The notes below the pieces were generated by a model. The model had not been told where the DNA came from. It was given only the letters and a program-made list of their open reading frames with translations, and did not search any database. A stretch of DNA of 64,000 nt from the NCBI GenBank assembly GCA_035685165.1, contig DASRBI010000017.1, forward strand, positions 124,001 to 188,000, written 5' to 3'. Source of the stretch: DATFDN01 sp035685165 (GTDB taxonomy: Bacteria; Pseudomonadota; Alphaproteobacteria; Acetobacterales; Acetobacteraceae). A program made the position numbers and the translations under genes. Positions 17,958 to 26,547 of this stretch are shown one piece after another; the stretch's first letter is position 1, and each line of letters begins with the position of its first letter.

Positions 17958-19448
17958 TCACGCCGCCATCGCCGCCGACAGTTCCCGCACCCGCCCGGTC
18001 GCGGCGGCCGCCGCCTGGGTCGCCTCGGCCATCTCGGCCACTTGTCCGGCGATGTGTTCCACCCCGTTCGCCGCGGTCTGCATGTTGGCCGACATGTCGC
18101 GCGTGACTGCGCTCTGCTCCTCGGCCGCGCTGGCGATGGTCGCAGCGATGCCGCTCAGCTTCTCGATCGTGCGCGCGATCTCCTCGATCGCCTTCACCGC
18201 CTGCGCGGTCGCCGCCTGCACCTGGGAGATCTGCGCGGCGATCTCCTCGGTGGCGCGCGCGGTCTGCCCCGCCAAGCCCTTTACCTCGTTCGCCACCACG
18301 GCGAAGCCCTTGCCCGCCTCGCCGGCGCGGGCGGATTCGATCGTGGCGTTCAGCGCCAGCAGGTTCGTCTGCCCGGCGATCGTGGTGATGAGCTGCACCA
18401 CGTCGCCGATGCGGTTCGCCGCCGCCAGCAGCGACTGCACGATCGCGTTCGTCTGCGTCGCCTGCTCGACCGCGCTGCTGGTGATGGTGGATGCCTCGAC
18501 GGTCTGGCGCGTCACCTCGGCGACCGAGGCGGCAAGCTCCTCGGCGCCCGCCGCGACCGCCTGCACGTTCGCCGAGGCAGCCCGCGCGGTGGAAAGCACG
18601 TCGCCGGACTGCGCCGCCACGCCGGCGATCGTCTCGGCAAGCCCGGCGACCTCCGCGCCGACGCTGCGGCCGAGCTCGCTGCGTTCCTGCCGGCGGAGCA
18701 CCCGCTCGGTGATGTCGGTTGCGAACTTGACGACGCACGCCACCGCGCCGTCCGGCCCAAGGATCGGCGTGTAGACCGCTTGCAGCCAGAGCGGGCCGCC
18801 GTCCTTGCGGAGGCGCCGGAACTCGCCTTCCCGTGCCTCGCCGCGCCGCAGCGCCTCCCAGAATGCGAGATAGTCCGGGCTGTCGCGGTCCTCCGGCGGC
18901 ACGAGCATCGCGTGCTTGCGGCCGCGGATTTCCTCGAGCGCGTAGCCGGAGGCGCGCAGGAAAATCTCGTTGGCGGCCAGGATCGTCCCCTGCGGGTCGA
19001 AGCGGATCACCGCCTGCGTCCGCTCGATGGCGGCGACCTGCGCCTTGGCGACAGCGGACTCCCGCACCCGTTCGGTCACGTCGCTCGCCGCCATCAGCAC
19101 CGCGCGCGTCCGCCCCCGCCGGCCTTGCTGCGGCACATAGGTTCCGTGCAGCCAAATCTCGCGCCCGCCCTTGCCGAAGCGGCGGAAGAGGCCGGTCCGC
19201 ATCTCGCCGGCGCGCAGCGCCTCCCACAGCGCCCGCTCGTCGGCGTCCTCGCGCGCGGCGGGATCGAGGAACATTGCGTGGTGCCGACCGACGATTTCGC
19301 CCGCCGCATAGCCCGTGAGTTCGAGGAACCGCGGGTTGGCCCCGATCACCGTGCCGTCCGGCGACAGTTCCAGGATCGCCTGCGCGCGCTCGAGCGCGGC
19401 GAGCTCGCAGCGCGCCGCACCCAGCCGGCGCCAGCCGAAAAATCCCAT
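17958..19448 (-). CDS. cytoplasmic methyl-accepting chemotaxis protein with two PAS domains
   Basis: A 496-aa receptor without membrane segments. PAS 1 (about 20-125) has DGTVIGANPRFLELTGYAAG, and PAS 2 (about 140-255) has GTILAANEIFLRASGYALEE; both end in the PAC-like SDVTERV/ATDITERV. The signalling domain follows, with a hairpin tip around ALNATIESARAGEAGKGFAV and NEVKGLAGQTARATEEI, which contacts CheA and CheW. Two PAS domains suggest sensing of redox, oxygen or an aromatic ligand inside the cell. The ATG at 19448 has a GAGGT six bases upstream; upstream codons are Arg/Ser-rich noise. No che operon is in the window. Confidence 0.93.
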   Translation of the reverse strand: MGFFGWRRLGAARCELAALERAQAILELSPDGTVIGANPRFLELTGYAAGEIVGRHHAMFLDPAAREDADERALWEALRAGEMRTGLFRRFGKGGREIWLHGTYVPQQGRRGRTRAVLMAASDVTERVRESAVAKAQVAAIERTQAVIRFDPQGTILAANEIFLRASGYALEEIRGRKHAMLVPPEDRDSPDYLAFWEALRRGEAREGEFRRLRKDGGPLWLQAVYTPILGPDGAVACVVKFATDITERVLRRQERSELGRSVGAEVAGLAETIAGVAAQSGDVLSTARAASANVQAVAAGAEELAASVAEVTRQTVEASTITSSAVEQATQTNAIVQSLLAAANRIGDVVQLITTIAGQTNLLALNATIESARAGEAGKGFAVVANEVKGLAGQTARATEEIAAQISQVQAATAQAVKAIEEIARTIEKLSGIAATIASAAEEQSAVTRDMSANMQTAANGVEHIAGQVAEMAEATQAAAAATGRVRELSAAMAA

Positions 19449-19509
19449 CGCGACCTCGTGCCAGGAAACGTCCGGGGCGAGATCATGCGGGGAAAGCTTT
19501 GCCGAACGG

Positions 19510-21105
19510 TTAAGGGCGCATCCCGAACCGGCTGACCCCGGTGGTCCGAAGCGGCGCGGCCAACTCGGCGAATTCGCAGAGCAGCGGGCGCGTGTCGCGC
19601 GGGTCGATGATCTCCTCCACCCAGAACGCTTCGGCGGTGCGGAACGGCGAGCGCAGCGCATTCAGCCGCGCCTCGATCTCCGCCATCTTCGCATCCTTGT
19701 CGGGGGCGGCGTCGATCTCGGCGCGGTAGGCGGCCTCGATACCGCCTTCCATCGGCAGCGACCCCCAGCTTGCCGAGGGCCACGCATAGCGCAGGCAGAG
19801 CCGGCCCTGCGGCTGGTGGCCGAGGCCGCCCACGCCATAGACGTTACGCACGATCACGCTGCACCAGGGGACGGTCGTCTGGCAGATCGCTGAAACCGCC
19901 CGCACGCCCCAGCGGATCGTCGCCGTGCTCTCGGCGGCGAGCCCTACCTGGAAGCCCGGGCAATCGACCAGGTGCACGACGGGGAAGTGGAAGGTCTGCG
20001 CCAGATCGACGAAGCGGACGATTTTCTGGCAGGCATCGGCGGTCCACGCGCCGGCGGCGAACACCGGATCGCCCGCCATCACCGCTACCGGCCAGCCATC
20101 CAGCCGCGCGAAGCCGGTGATGATCGGCCGGCCGAACCCGGGCGTCATCTCGAAGAAACTGTCGCGGTCGAACAGCGCCCGCACGATGCGCCGCATCGAA
20201 TAGGCTTGCTTCTTGTCGCGCGGCACCGCGCCGAGCAGCCACTCGTCGCGCCGCGCCGGCGAATCCCAGCCGCGCCTGCGCTCCGGCAGGTCGTGGACGG
20301 AATTCGGCATGTAGGAGAGGAACCGCCGCGCCACGGCAAATGCCTCGTCCTCGCTGTCGACGGCGTGATCCACCGCACCGCAGCCGATCTGGATTTCCCA
20401 GCCGCCCAGCTCCTGCTTGGTGCGCGGCTCACCCAGCCGCTCCACCACCGGTGGACCGGCCACGAACACGGCCGACAAATCCTTTACCATGATCGAGTAG
20501 TGCGCCGCCGCCAGCCGCGCCGCGCCGAGCCCCGCCACCGAGCCGAGTCCGAGGGCGACCACCGGCACCTGCTCCATGTTGATGGCGCACAGCTCGAGCG
20601 AGGAGCCGTCGGACAAGCCGCCCGGCAAATTGGCCCGCCCAGTGGTTTCGATCGTCTTTACCGAGCCGCCGCCGCCCGAGCCCTCGATCAGCCGGATCAG
20701 CGGCAAGCGATACTGCATCGCCATCTGCTCCGACATCCTGAGCTTGCCCTTGATCGAGGCGTCCGCCGAGCCGCCGCGCACGGTGAAATCGTCGCCCGCG
20801 ATCACCACCGTTCGCCCGTCCACCTCGCCGCGCCCGAATACGAGGTTGGCGGGCTGGAACGAGGCCAATGTGCCGTCCGGATCGTAAGTGCCGCGCCCGG
20901 AAATCGCGCCGATCTCGTGAAAGCTGCCGGGATCGAGCATCCGCTCGATCCGCTCGCGCACGGTCAGCCGCCCGCCCGCGCGCTGGCGGGCGATCCGCTC
21001 CGGCCCGCCCATCTCATGGGCGAGCGCGGTACGCCGGCGCAGCTCTTCAAGTTCCGGCTCCCAGCTTTCCGGCAGCACCGGACGCTGCGGCGTGTCGTCG
21101 GGCAT
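19510..21105 (-). CDS. acyl-CoA carboxyltransferase beta subunit (propionyl-/methylcrotonyl-CoA carboxylase-like)
   Basis: A 531-aa protein of the biotin-dependent carboxyl transferase family. It has the N-terminal half around ERIERMLDPGSFHEIGAISG and GDDFTVRGGSADASIKGK. The C-terminal half has FFEMTPGFGRPIITGFARLDG and VVHLVDCPGFQVGLAAE, the two acyl-CoA/biotin-binding lobes. It moves CO2 from carboxybiotin to an acyl-CoA. No biotin carboxylase or BCCP subunit is adjacent, so it is an orphan here and must pair with a distant alpha subunit. The GSGGGGSVKTIETTGRANLP stretch resembles PccB relatives of uncertain substrate. Confidence 0.88.
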   Translation of the reverse strand: MPDDTPQRPVLPESWEPELEELRRRTALAHEMGGPERIARQRAGGRLTVRERIERMLDPGSFHEIGAISGRGTYDPDGTLASFQPANLVFGRGEVDGRTVVIAGDDFTVRGGSADASIKGKLRMSEQMAMQYRLPLIRLIEGSGGGGSVKTIETTGRANLPGGLSDGSSLELCAINMEQVPVVALGLGSVAGLGAARLAAAHYSIMVKDLSAVFVAGPPVVERLGEPRTKQELGGWEIQIGCGAVDHAVDSEDEAFAVARRFLSYMPNSVHDLPERRRGWDSPARRDEWLLGAVPRDKKQAYSMRRIVRALFDRDSFFEMTPGFGRPIITGFARLDGWPVAVMAGDPVFAAGAWTADACQKIVRFVDLAQTFHFPVVHLVDCPGFQVGLAAESTATIRWGVRAVSAICQTTVPWCSVIVRNVYGVGGLGHQPQGRLCLRYAWPSASWGSLPMEGGIEAAYRAEIDAAPDKDAKMAEIEARLNALRSPFRTAEAFWVEEIIDPRDTRPLLCEFAELAAPLRTTGVSRFGMRP

Positions 21106-21173
21106 CGCTTCCTTCCTGGCCTCTTGCGGTCTAGCGATCCTGGCACGGGATCGCGCGAAGGGGGAGGGAACCC

Positions 21174-21950
21174 ATGGAGGAGCTGCTGTTCGACCTGAGT
21201 GATGGCATCGGGCGCATCACCTTCAACCGTCCGGCCGCGCGCAACGCGCTGACCTTCGCGATGTACGAGCGTCTTGCGGCGATCTGCGACGAGGTGGCGG
21301 GACGGCGCGACGTTCGGGCGCTGATCCTGACGGGCGCGGGCGACAAGGCGTTTGCGGCCGGCACCGACATCGGCCAGTTCCGCGCCTTCACCAAGCCCGA
21401 GGACGCGATCGCGTACGAGGCGCGGCTCGACCGCGTGCTCGATCGGCTGGAACGCTGCCCGGTGCCGACCATCGCCGCCATCGCCGGCGCCTGCACCGGC
21501 GGCGGCTTCGGCATCGCCGCGGCCTGCGACCTCCGCATTGCCGCGCGCGGCGCCCGGTTCGGCTTTCCGATCGCGCGCACGCTCGGCAACTGCCTGTCGA
21601 TGAGCAACTATGCCCGCCTCGCCGCCCTGATCGGCCCGGCGCGCGTCACCGACATCATCTTTACCGCGCGCCTGGTCGAAGCCGAGGAGGCGCGCGCCAT
21701 CGGCCTCGTCTCCGAGGTGCTGGAGGACCATGCCGCCCTGATGGCCCGCGCCGGGGCGCTCGCCGAGCAGGTCGCGTCCCACGCCCCGCTCACGCTGCGC
21801 GCCACCAAGGAGGCGCTGCGGCGTCTGCGGACGGGCGAGGGCCCGGCCGACGGCCAGGATTTGATCCTGATGTGCTACATGAGCCGCGATTTTCGCGAGG
21901 GAATGGAGGCGTTCCTCGCCAAGCGTCCACCGCGCTGGGGCGGCGAATAG
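21174..21950 (+). CDS. enoyl-CoA hydratase/isomerase family protein
   Basis: A 258-aa crotonase-fold enzyme. The two oxyanion-hole segments are DKAFAAGTDIGQFRAF (about 57-72) and GACTGGGFGIAAACDLRIAA (about 103-122). A catalytic Glu of the hydratase type is not obvious at the usual second position (RTLGNCLSMSN), so an isomerase or other crotonase reaction is possible. It is divergent from the carboxyltransferase gene, with start codons about 70 bases apart, and the two may share a catabolic pathway. GGGAGGG lies just upstream of the start. Confidence 0.9.
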   Translation: MEELLFDLSDGIGRITFNRPAARNALTFAMYERLAAICDEVAGRRDVRALILTGAGDKAFAAGTDIGQFRAFTKPEDAIAYEARLDRVLDRLERCPVPTIAAIAGACTGGGFGIAAACDLRIAARGARFGFPIARTLGNCLSMSNYARLAALIGPARVTDIIFTARLVEAEEARAIGLVSEVLEDHAALMARAGALAEQVASHAPLTLRATKEALRRLRTGEGPADGQDLILMCYMSRDFREGMEAFLAKRPPRWGGE

Positions 21951-21958
21951 CCGCATCG

Positions 21959-21987
21959 GCCTGATCTGAACCGCGGCCCGATCAGGC
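21959..21987 (+). terminator. hairpin after the crotonase gene
   Basis: GCCTGATC and GATCAGGC form a perfect 8-bp inverted repeat with a 13-base loop, nine bases after the stop codon. There is no T-run, so termination would be weak or factor-assisted. Confidence 0.4.
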
Positions 21988-22094
21988 GCCCGATCCAGCC
22001 CTGGCAGCGTTCGCGCGCGACAGACGCGCCCAGGGTGGAATGATCGACCGGACGCGGCGGCGCGCCGTCGGGCGCCCGGATACAGGCCTGAAAC

Positions 22095-22667
22095 TCACCC
22101 GCGCGGCTGATAGAGAGCCTCGATCAAGCGGGGCGCGTTGCCTGGCGGCACCGGCTCGGGCGCGATCCGCCGCGGCGCCGGCTGCATCACCTCGCGCGGC
22201 GCCGCGCCCTGCGGCGCGCCGCAGGCGTTACCGCTGCGGGCGACGTGGACCACCGGCCGAGCGCCGTTCCCGCGATAGAGGTACGTGATCGTCTCGCTGC
22301 AGGTGCCGGTGCCGCTGCTGGCGATGCTGATCATCGTTCCTTGAGCGGGCACGCCGAGAGCGAACGGCACGGGCGCCAGCACCGAAGGCACGAGCGCGGG
22401 CGCCGCCGGCACCGGCGTCTGCATGAGTGCCGCCATCTCGGCGTCGATCGCGGTCATCTCGGCCGCCATCTGCCGGAACGTCGCGTTGGCCTGCGCGATC
22501 AGCTGCGCCGCCTGCTGCTCGAGCGCGGCCGGCGCGACGAGGACGACCGAGGCGGGGGCGGGTTCGGCGCGCGCGGCGAGGCAGTCCGGCCCGGCGGCGC
22601 GGGCGGCGCCGGGCAGGCCGAGCAGCGGGACGGCCAGGCAGGCGCAGAGCAAATTATGCTTGGTCAT
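22095..22667 (-). CDS. secreted hypothetical protein
   Basis: A 190-aa protein with a clear signal peptide (LLCACLAVPLLGLPGAARA, cleavage near residue 24). The mature part has a helical stretch LEQQAAQLIAQANATFRQMA and then a C-terminal domain with TCSETITYLYRGNGARPVVH and a Cys in SGNACGAPQG. The two Cys residues could form a disulphide in the periplasm. The tail is Pro/Arg-rich. I do not recognise the family. It is followed upstream by the DUF2237 gene on the same strand, with an 85-base gap. Confidence 0.7.
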   Translation of the reverse strand: MTKHNLLCACLAVPLLGLPGAARAAGPDCLAARAEPAPASVVLVAPAALEQQAAQLIAQANATFRQMAAEMTAIDAEMAALMQTPVPAAPALVPSVLAPVPFALGVPAQGTMISIASSGTGTCSETITYLYRGNGARPVVHVARSGNACGAPQGAAPREVMQPAPRRIAPEPVPPGNAPRLIEALYQPRG

Positions 22668-22752
22668 CGCGAAGTCTCCTTCGGATCGGCTCGGCGCGAG
22701 ATATTGAGCAGCGTTTCTTGCCGATGCCTTGGCCGGCCAATGAAGTCTCCGT

Positions 22753-23157
22753 TTAGGAGAGATCGACGGCGAACCGCTTGAGGTCTTCCAGCCGGCAGTA
22801 GTCGAGCGCCTCCTGCTCGGTCGCGCGCAAGACGACGCGCGGCGCCTTGCCGGCCTCCAGCGCCTCCTGCCAGCGTGGCGCGCAGAGGCACCAGCGGTCG
22901 CCCGGCTTGAGGCCGGCGAAGCCGAATTCCGGGCGCGGCGTGGAAAGATCGTTGCCGGCCTGCATGCTGAAGGCGAGGAATTCGGCCGTCATCTCCGCGC
23001 ACACGGTGTGAGAGCCGAGATCCTCGGGCCCGGTGTCGCAGCAGCCGTTGCGGTAGAACCCGGTGCGCGGCTGCAGCGAGCAAATCTCAAGCGCGGTGCC
23101 GAGCACGTTGCGCGACCCACCGCGCCGCCCGCCCCCGCCCGATATGTCCAGCGGCAT
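22753..23157 (-). CDS. DUF2237 family protein
   Basis: A 134-aa protein matching DUF2237. Visible hallmarks are RNVLGTALEICSLQPRTGFY, RNGCCDTGPEDLGSHTVCAE, TAEFLAFSMQAGNDLSTP and GLKPGDRWCLCAPRW, and it ends with LEDLKRFAVDLS. The family is widespread in bacteria and plants with no agreed function. Five conserved Cys residues and a conserved Trp point to a metal or redox site. I took the ATG at 23157; the Gly/Arg-rich first 15 residues are not part of the family core. Confidence 0.88.
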   Translation of the reverse strand: MPLDISGGGGRRGGSRNVLGTALEICSLQPRTGFYRNGCCDTGPEDLGSHTVCAEMTAEFLAFSMQAGNDLSTPRPEFGFAGLKPGDRWCLCAPRWQEALEAGKAPRVVLRATEQEALDYCRLEDLKRFAVDLS

Positions 23158-23270
23158 TGCGTGCCTCCCTGGCTTGGCGCCTCCGTTCACCCAATCCGGG
23201 CCGGGCTTGTCAACTCGCCCGCCCGCGCCCGCGCCGCTAAGGTTCCCGAAGGCGGGCAGGGAGGCTCCAG

Positions 23271-24332
23271 GTGGCGCGCGTGAAGTTCGGCCTTTGCTAC
23301 ATCCCGGACTACCACCCCGAGCTCTCGGGCTCCTGGCACCAGTGGTACGAGAACATGATCGCCGAAGTGGTGGCGGCCGAGCGCCTGGGCCTCGATGGCG
23401 CGTGGTTCGCTGAGCACCGCGTGCCGGGCTTCGCCTTCGGGAATCCGGCGATGATGATCGCCGCCTGCGCGCGCGAGACGCGCAAAATCCGCCTCGGCGC
23501 CTCGATCTCGCTGTTGCCGCTCAACAATCCCGTCCGCATCGCCGAGGACTACGCGATGGCCGACGTGCTGAGCGGCGGGCGGCTGGAGTTCGGCGTCGGG
23601 CGCGGGCTCTATAAATACGATTACGACGTGTCCAACGTGCCGATGAGCGAGAGCCGCGAGCGATTCGACGAGAACCTCGCCATCGTGCGCGCGCTCTGGA
23701 CCGAGCCGAGCGTTACCTACCTCGGCCGCTGGACGCGGCTCGAGGAGCACAGCCTTGGTCCGCGCCCGGTGCAGCAGCCCTCGCCCCCGATCTGGGTGGC
23801 GGCGATCCGCACCGAGGCGAGCTATGCCTGGGCGGGCCGGGAAGGGTTTCACCTGCTGATCGCGCCGTTCTTCTTCCCGAACGCCGAGGACCAGCTCCGG
23901 CTGCTCGACGTCTACAGGGAAAATCTGGTGCGCCACGGACACGATCCGGGCCGGTTCGAGATCGGCGCCGTCTATCATCTCTATTGCGGCGCCTCCGATG
24001 AGGACGTGGCGCGCCACGCCGATCCGGCGCTCGCGCGCTATCAGGCCTTCACCAAGGCCACCGACCTGCGCCGGCAGGCGTTCCGCGATCCGGTGGCCTA
24101 CAAGGACTGGAAGGGATTTTTTGAGAACCGCGAAACCATCACACTCGACCAGATGAAGGCGAGCCGGGCGGTGATCGGCACGGCGGTCGAATGCCGCGAG
24201 AAAGTGGAGATGCTGGCCGAACGCTTCGGCCTCACGCGCATGATGTTCGAGGTCAATTACGGCGCGCTGCCGCATCCGGCGGTGATGGAGTCGATGGCGC
24301 GGTTCGCCGCCGAGGTGGTGGGAGCGCCGTAG
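23271..24332 (+). CDS. luciferase-like (LLM class) flavin-dependent oxidoreductase
   Basis: A 353-aa TIM-barrel protein of the bacterial luciferase-like superfamily. Typical blocks are FGLCYIPDYHP, AERLGLDGAWFAEHRVPGFAFG, IRLGASISLLPLNNPVRIAEDYAM and LSGGRLEFGVGRGLYKYDY. Members use FMNH2 or F420 to oxygenate organic substrates; this one lies nearer the FMN-dependent alkane/aromatic monooxygenase type. It starts at a GTG at 23271 with a GGGAGG upstream. No flavin reductase is adjacent, so reducing partner and substrate are unknown. Confidence 0.9.
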   Translation: MARVKFGLCYIPDYHPELSGSWHQWYENMIAEVVAAERLGLDGAWFAEHRVPGFAFGNPAMMIAACARETRKIRLGASISLLPLNNPVRIAEDYAMADVLSGGRLEFGVGRGLYKYDYDVSNVPMSESRERFDENLAIVRALWTEPSVTYLGRWTRLEEHSLGPRPVQQPSPPIWVAAIRTEASYAWAGREGFHLLIAPFFFPNAEDQLRLLDVYRENLVRHGHDPGRFEIGAVYHLYCGASDEDVARHADPALARYQAFTKATDLRRQAFRDPVAYKDWKGFFENRETITLDQMKASRAVIGTAVECREKVEMLAERFGLTRMMFEVNYGALPHPAVMESMARFAAEVVGAP

Positions 24333-24415
24333 CGCGGCGGGCGATCGCGCTTGATCGGGCCGCTGCGAGGGCCTAGCTCGCGAGGCGAACCACCGGGCCA
24401 CGGGGAGACGCCGCG

Positions 24416-24859
24416 ATGACCATCAACGATGCCGGGCTGGCCCTGATCAAGCGGTTCGAGGGGCTCCAGCTTACCGCCTACCAGGACGTGGCGGGCATCT
24501 GGACGATCGGCTACGGCCACACGCGCGGGGTCTATCCCGGGATGACGATGACCGAGGCCGAGGCGGATGCCGCGCTGCAGGATGATCTCGCCGGGGCGGA
24601 GCGCGCCATCAACAGCGCGGTTGCGGGACACGCGACGACGCCCAACCAGTTCGCGGCGATGGTATCGCTGTGCTATAATATCGGCTCAGGGAATTTCCGC
24701 AGCTCGACGGTTCTGCGCCAGCATCTTGCCGGTAACTATCCCGCCGCCGCCGACGCTTTCCTGCTGTGGGACAAGTCGACGATCAACGGGGTTTTGACCG
24801 TGGTGCCGGGCCTCGCCAATCGCCGGGCGGCGGAGCGGCAGCTATACCTCACCGCATGA
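24416..24859 (+). CDS. phage-type lysozyme (GH24 endolysin)
   Basis: A 147-aa muramidase that hydrolyses the N-acetylmuramic acid-N-acetylglucosamine bond of peptidoglycan. The catalytic triad spacing E-x8-D-x5-T is exact: E15, D24 and T30 in RFEGLQLTAYQDVAGIWTIG. The C-terminal PGLANRRAAERQLYL is also a family hallmark. There is no signal peptide, so export would need a holin or other means. No phage structural genes surround it. The small secreted protein gene follows with an ATGA overlap. It may be a domesticated endolysin. Confidence 0.93.
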   Translation: MTINDAGLALIKRFEGLQLTAYQDVAGIWTIGYGHTRGVYPGMTMTEAEADAALQDDLAGAERAINSAVAGHATTPNQFAAMVSLCYNIGSGNFRSSTVLRQHLAGNYPAAADAFLLWDKSTINGVLTVVPGLANRRAAERQLYLTA

Positions 24860-25170
24860 ACGTTCTCTCGCCGGCGATCCTGGGACTGTTGCTCGCTTCG
24901 GCGGCCCTGTCGCTCGGCGCCGCCGGCCCGGCGCCGTGCCAGCAAGCGGAGCCGCATCGCGCTGCGGTCTATGTGCGCGAGTGCCTTCGGGTCTCGCCGG
25001 CCACGCATCCGCCGTGCAACGCGCATAACCCCTGCGCGGTCATTACAGCCGAAATCAGACGTGGTTGCGCCCTCCTCGGCGAGGGGATCAGGCCCCGCTT
25101 CTGCGCGGCGCGCATGCGGGAGACGTCCCCTCCCCATGACCCCCTCCCGCAAGGGGAGGGGGGACTGTGA
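24856..25170 (+). CDS. small secreted Cys-containing protein overlapping the lysozyme gene
   Basis: A 104-aa protein beginning in an ATGA overlap with the lysozyme stop. A signal peptide (ILGLLLASAALSLGAAG) leads to a mature part with six Cys residues, for example CQQAEP, RECLRVS, HPPCNAHNPC and RRGCALL. The last ten or so residues (HDPLPQGEGG) are encoded by a family-A dispersed repeat, so the original stop was probably lost to repeat insertion. I do not recognise the family; a lysis-accessory (spanin-like) role is only suggested by position. Confidence 0.55.
   Translation: MNVLSPAILGLLLASAALSLGAAGPAPCQQAEPHRAAVYVRECLRVSPATHPPCNAHNPCAVITAEIRRGCALLGEGIRPRFCAARMRETSPPHDPLPQGEGGL
25126..25165. 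repeat. dispersed repeat family A, copy 1
   Basis: The core CCCTCCCGCAAGGGGAGGG is a hairpin with a GCAA-type loop. This copy forms the 3' end of the small secreted protein gene. Confidence 0.7.
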
Positions 25171-25182
25171 TTTGCGCGGGGC

Positions 25183-25869
25183 CTATGCCTCCTCCTCGAA
25201 CCCGCTGAACGCGGCGAACTCCGCTGCCTTGGCGCGGTCCGTGACGAGCGCGTTTTCCGGCGCGTCCTGGTCAGCGTAGCCGAGGGCCATGCCGCAGACG
25301 ATGGCTTCCTCGGGCTCGAGCTCCAGCACGCGGCGGATCACCTTGTGATAATGCGTCCAGGCCACCTGCGGGCACGTGTCGAGCCCGCGCGCGCGCGCCG
25401 CCACCATCACATTCTGCAAAAACATTCCGTAATCGAGCCAGCTCCCGAGCGCGAGGCGGCGGTCGATGGTGAAGATCATCCCCACGGGCGCATCGAAGAA
25501 CAAATAGTTGCGGCCGTGCTGGGCCTTCATCTTCTCGGTCTCGCCGCGCTTTATGCCGAGCAGGCCATAGAGGCCCCAGCCGACCGCGCGGCGGCGCGAG
25601 AGATAGGGCTCGAAGAACTCGTCCGGGTAGTAGGGGTATTCCTGCGTGTGGCCCGGCTCGCCTGCCATGAAGACCGCGTGCACCGCCTCGCACAGAAGGC
25701 GCTTCGGCTCTCCCGTCAGTACCCGCGCGCGCCAGGGCTGCATGTTGGTGCCGCTCGGGGCGCGCGCCGCGACATCGAGTATGTTCTCGACCATCGCGCG
25801 TGGAACAGGCGTCGGCAAAAAGCGCCGGACCGAGCGGCGGCTGGTGATGGCGTGGTCGGTTTCCCGCAT
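25183..25869 (-). CDS. nitroreductase family FMN oxidoreductase
   Basis: A 228-aa nitroreductase. The FMN-binding N-terminus reads TSRRSVRRFLPTPVPRAM, then VAARAPSGTNMQPWRARVLT, both family signatures. The C-terminal block GLDTCPQVAWTHYHKVIRRV leads to CGMALGYADQDAPEN, which is the usual GYP-like end. The family reduces nitroaromatics, quinones or flavins with NAD(P)H. It is divergent from the MaoC gene, about 80 bases apart, hinting at a shared control region. The physiological substrate is unknown. Confidence 0.93.
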   Translation of the reverse strand: MRETDHAITSRRSVRRFLPTPVPRAMVENILDVAARAPSGTNMQPWRARVLTGEPKRLLCEAVHAVFMAGEPGHTQEYPYYPDEFFEPYLSRRRAVGWGLYGLLGIKRGETEKMKAQHGRNYLFFDAPVGMIFTIDRRLALGSWLDYGMFLQNVMVAARARGLDTCPQVAWTHYHKVIRRVLELEPEEAIVCGMALGYADQDAPENALVTDRAKAAEFAAFSGFEEEA

Positions 25870-25947
25870 GAATAACCCCGGAGGTCATTGCCTTCGGCGG
25901 CTTCCTGCCGTTTCTGGGAGGCGAAATCCAGCAGGAGAGACGACGCC

Positions 25948-26400
25948 ATGCCCCAGCCCGATCGCTGGTTCGAGGATCTGCGCCAAGGCGAGGTTGCCGA
26001 GTTCGGCGACCACTTGATGACCGAGGCGGAGATTCTGGAATTCGCCCGTCGCTTCGACCCGCAGCCGTTCCATGTCGATGCCGGTGCGGCTAGGGAGTCG
26101 ATCTATGGCGGGCTGATCGCGAGCGGCTGGCATACCGGCTCGGCGATGATGCGGATGCTCGTCGATCACTGGCTCCCCCGTTCGAGCATGGGCTCGCCGG
26201 GCCTTGAGCAGGTGCGCTGGCTGCGCCCGGTCCGGCCAGGCGACCGGCTGAGCGTGCGGGTGACGATCAGGGAGACGCGGCTGTCGCAGAGCCGACCCGG
26301 GCTCGGCATCGCGACCTATCTCACCGAGGTGCTGAACCAGGACCGCGAAACGGTGATGAGCCTGCTCGGCACCGGGCTGTTCAGGTGCCGGCCGGCTTGA
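25948..26400 (+). CDS. MaoC-like hotdog-fold (R)-hydratase/dehydratase
   Basis: A 150-aa single-hotdog protein. The hydratase motif is RFDPQPFHVDAGAARES, with catalytic Asp and His, followed by IYGGLIASGWHT. MaoC-type enzymes hydrate trans-2-enoyl-CoA or act on related thioesters. The ATG at 25948 has AGGAGAG twelve bases upstream. It precedes an SDR and an ABM gene on the same strand after a 147-base gap, and the group could form a degradation pathway for an acyl or aromatic compound. Confidence 0.92.
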   Translation: MPQPDRWFEDLRQGEVAEFGDHLMTEAEILEFARRFDPQPFHVDAGAARESIYGGLIASGWHTGSAMMRMLVDHWLPRSSMGSPGLEQVRWLRPVRPGDRLSVRVTIRETRLSQSRPGLGIATYLTEVLNQDRETVMSLLGTGLFRCRPA

Positions 26401-26547
26401 GCGCACCCTTGGCCGGAGCGCGGCGCGCGGTGCACTCGCGCCGGCCGCGCGCGGCGGCGTCGAACATCAGGCGGGTGTCGAACAGCTCGGCCGCTTGCCG
26501 CCCCCGCACCGATCGCGCCTAATGGACGCGAACGGAGGAGGAAACGC

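Noticed and set aside
17841..19535. A 564-codon plus-strand frame opposite the chemoreceptor
   Set aside because: His/Arg/Gly-rich antisense shadow; the minus strand encodes a convincing MCP signalling domain.
24416..25170. Prophage around the lysozyme gene
   Set aside because: No integrase, terminase, capsid, tail or holin genes are nearby; only a lone endolysin and a small exported protein.
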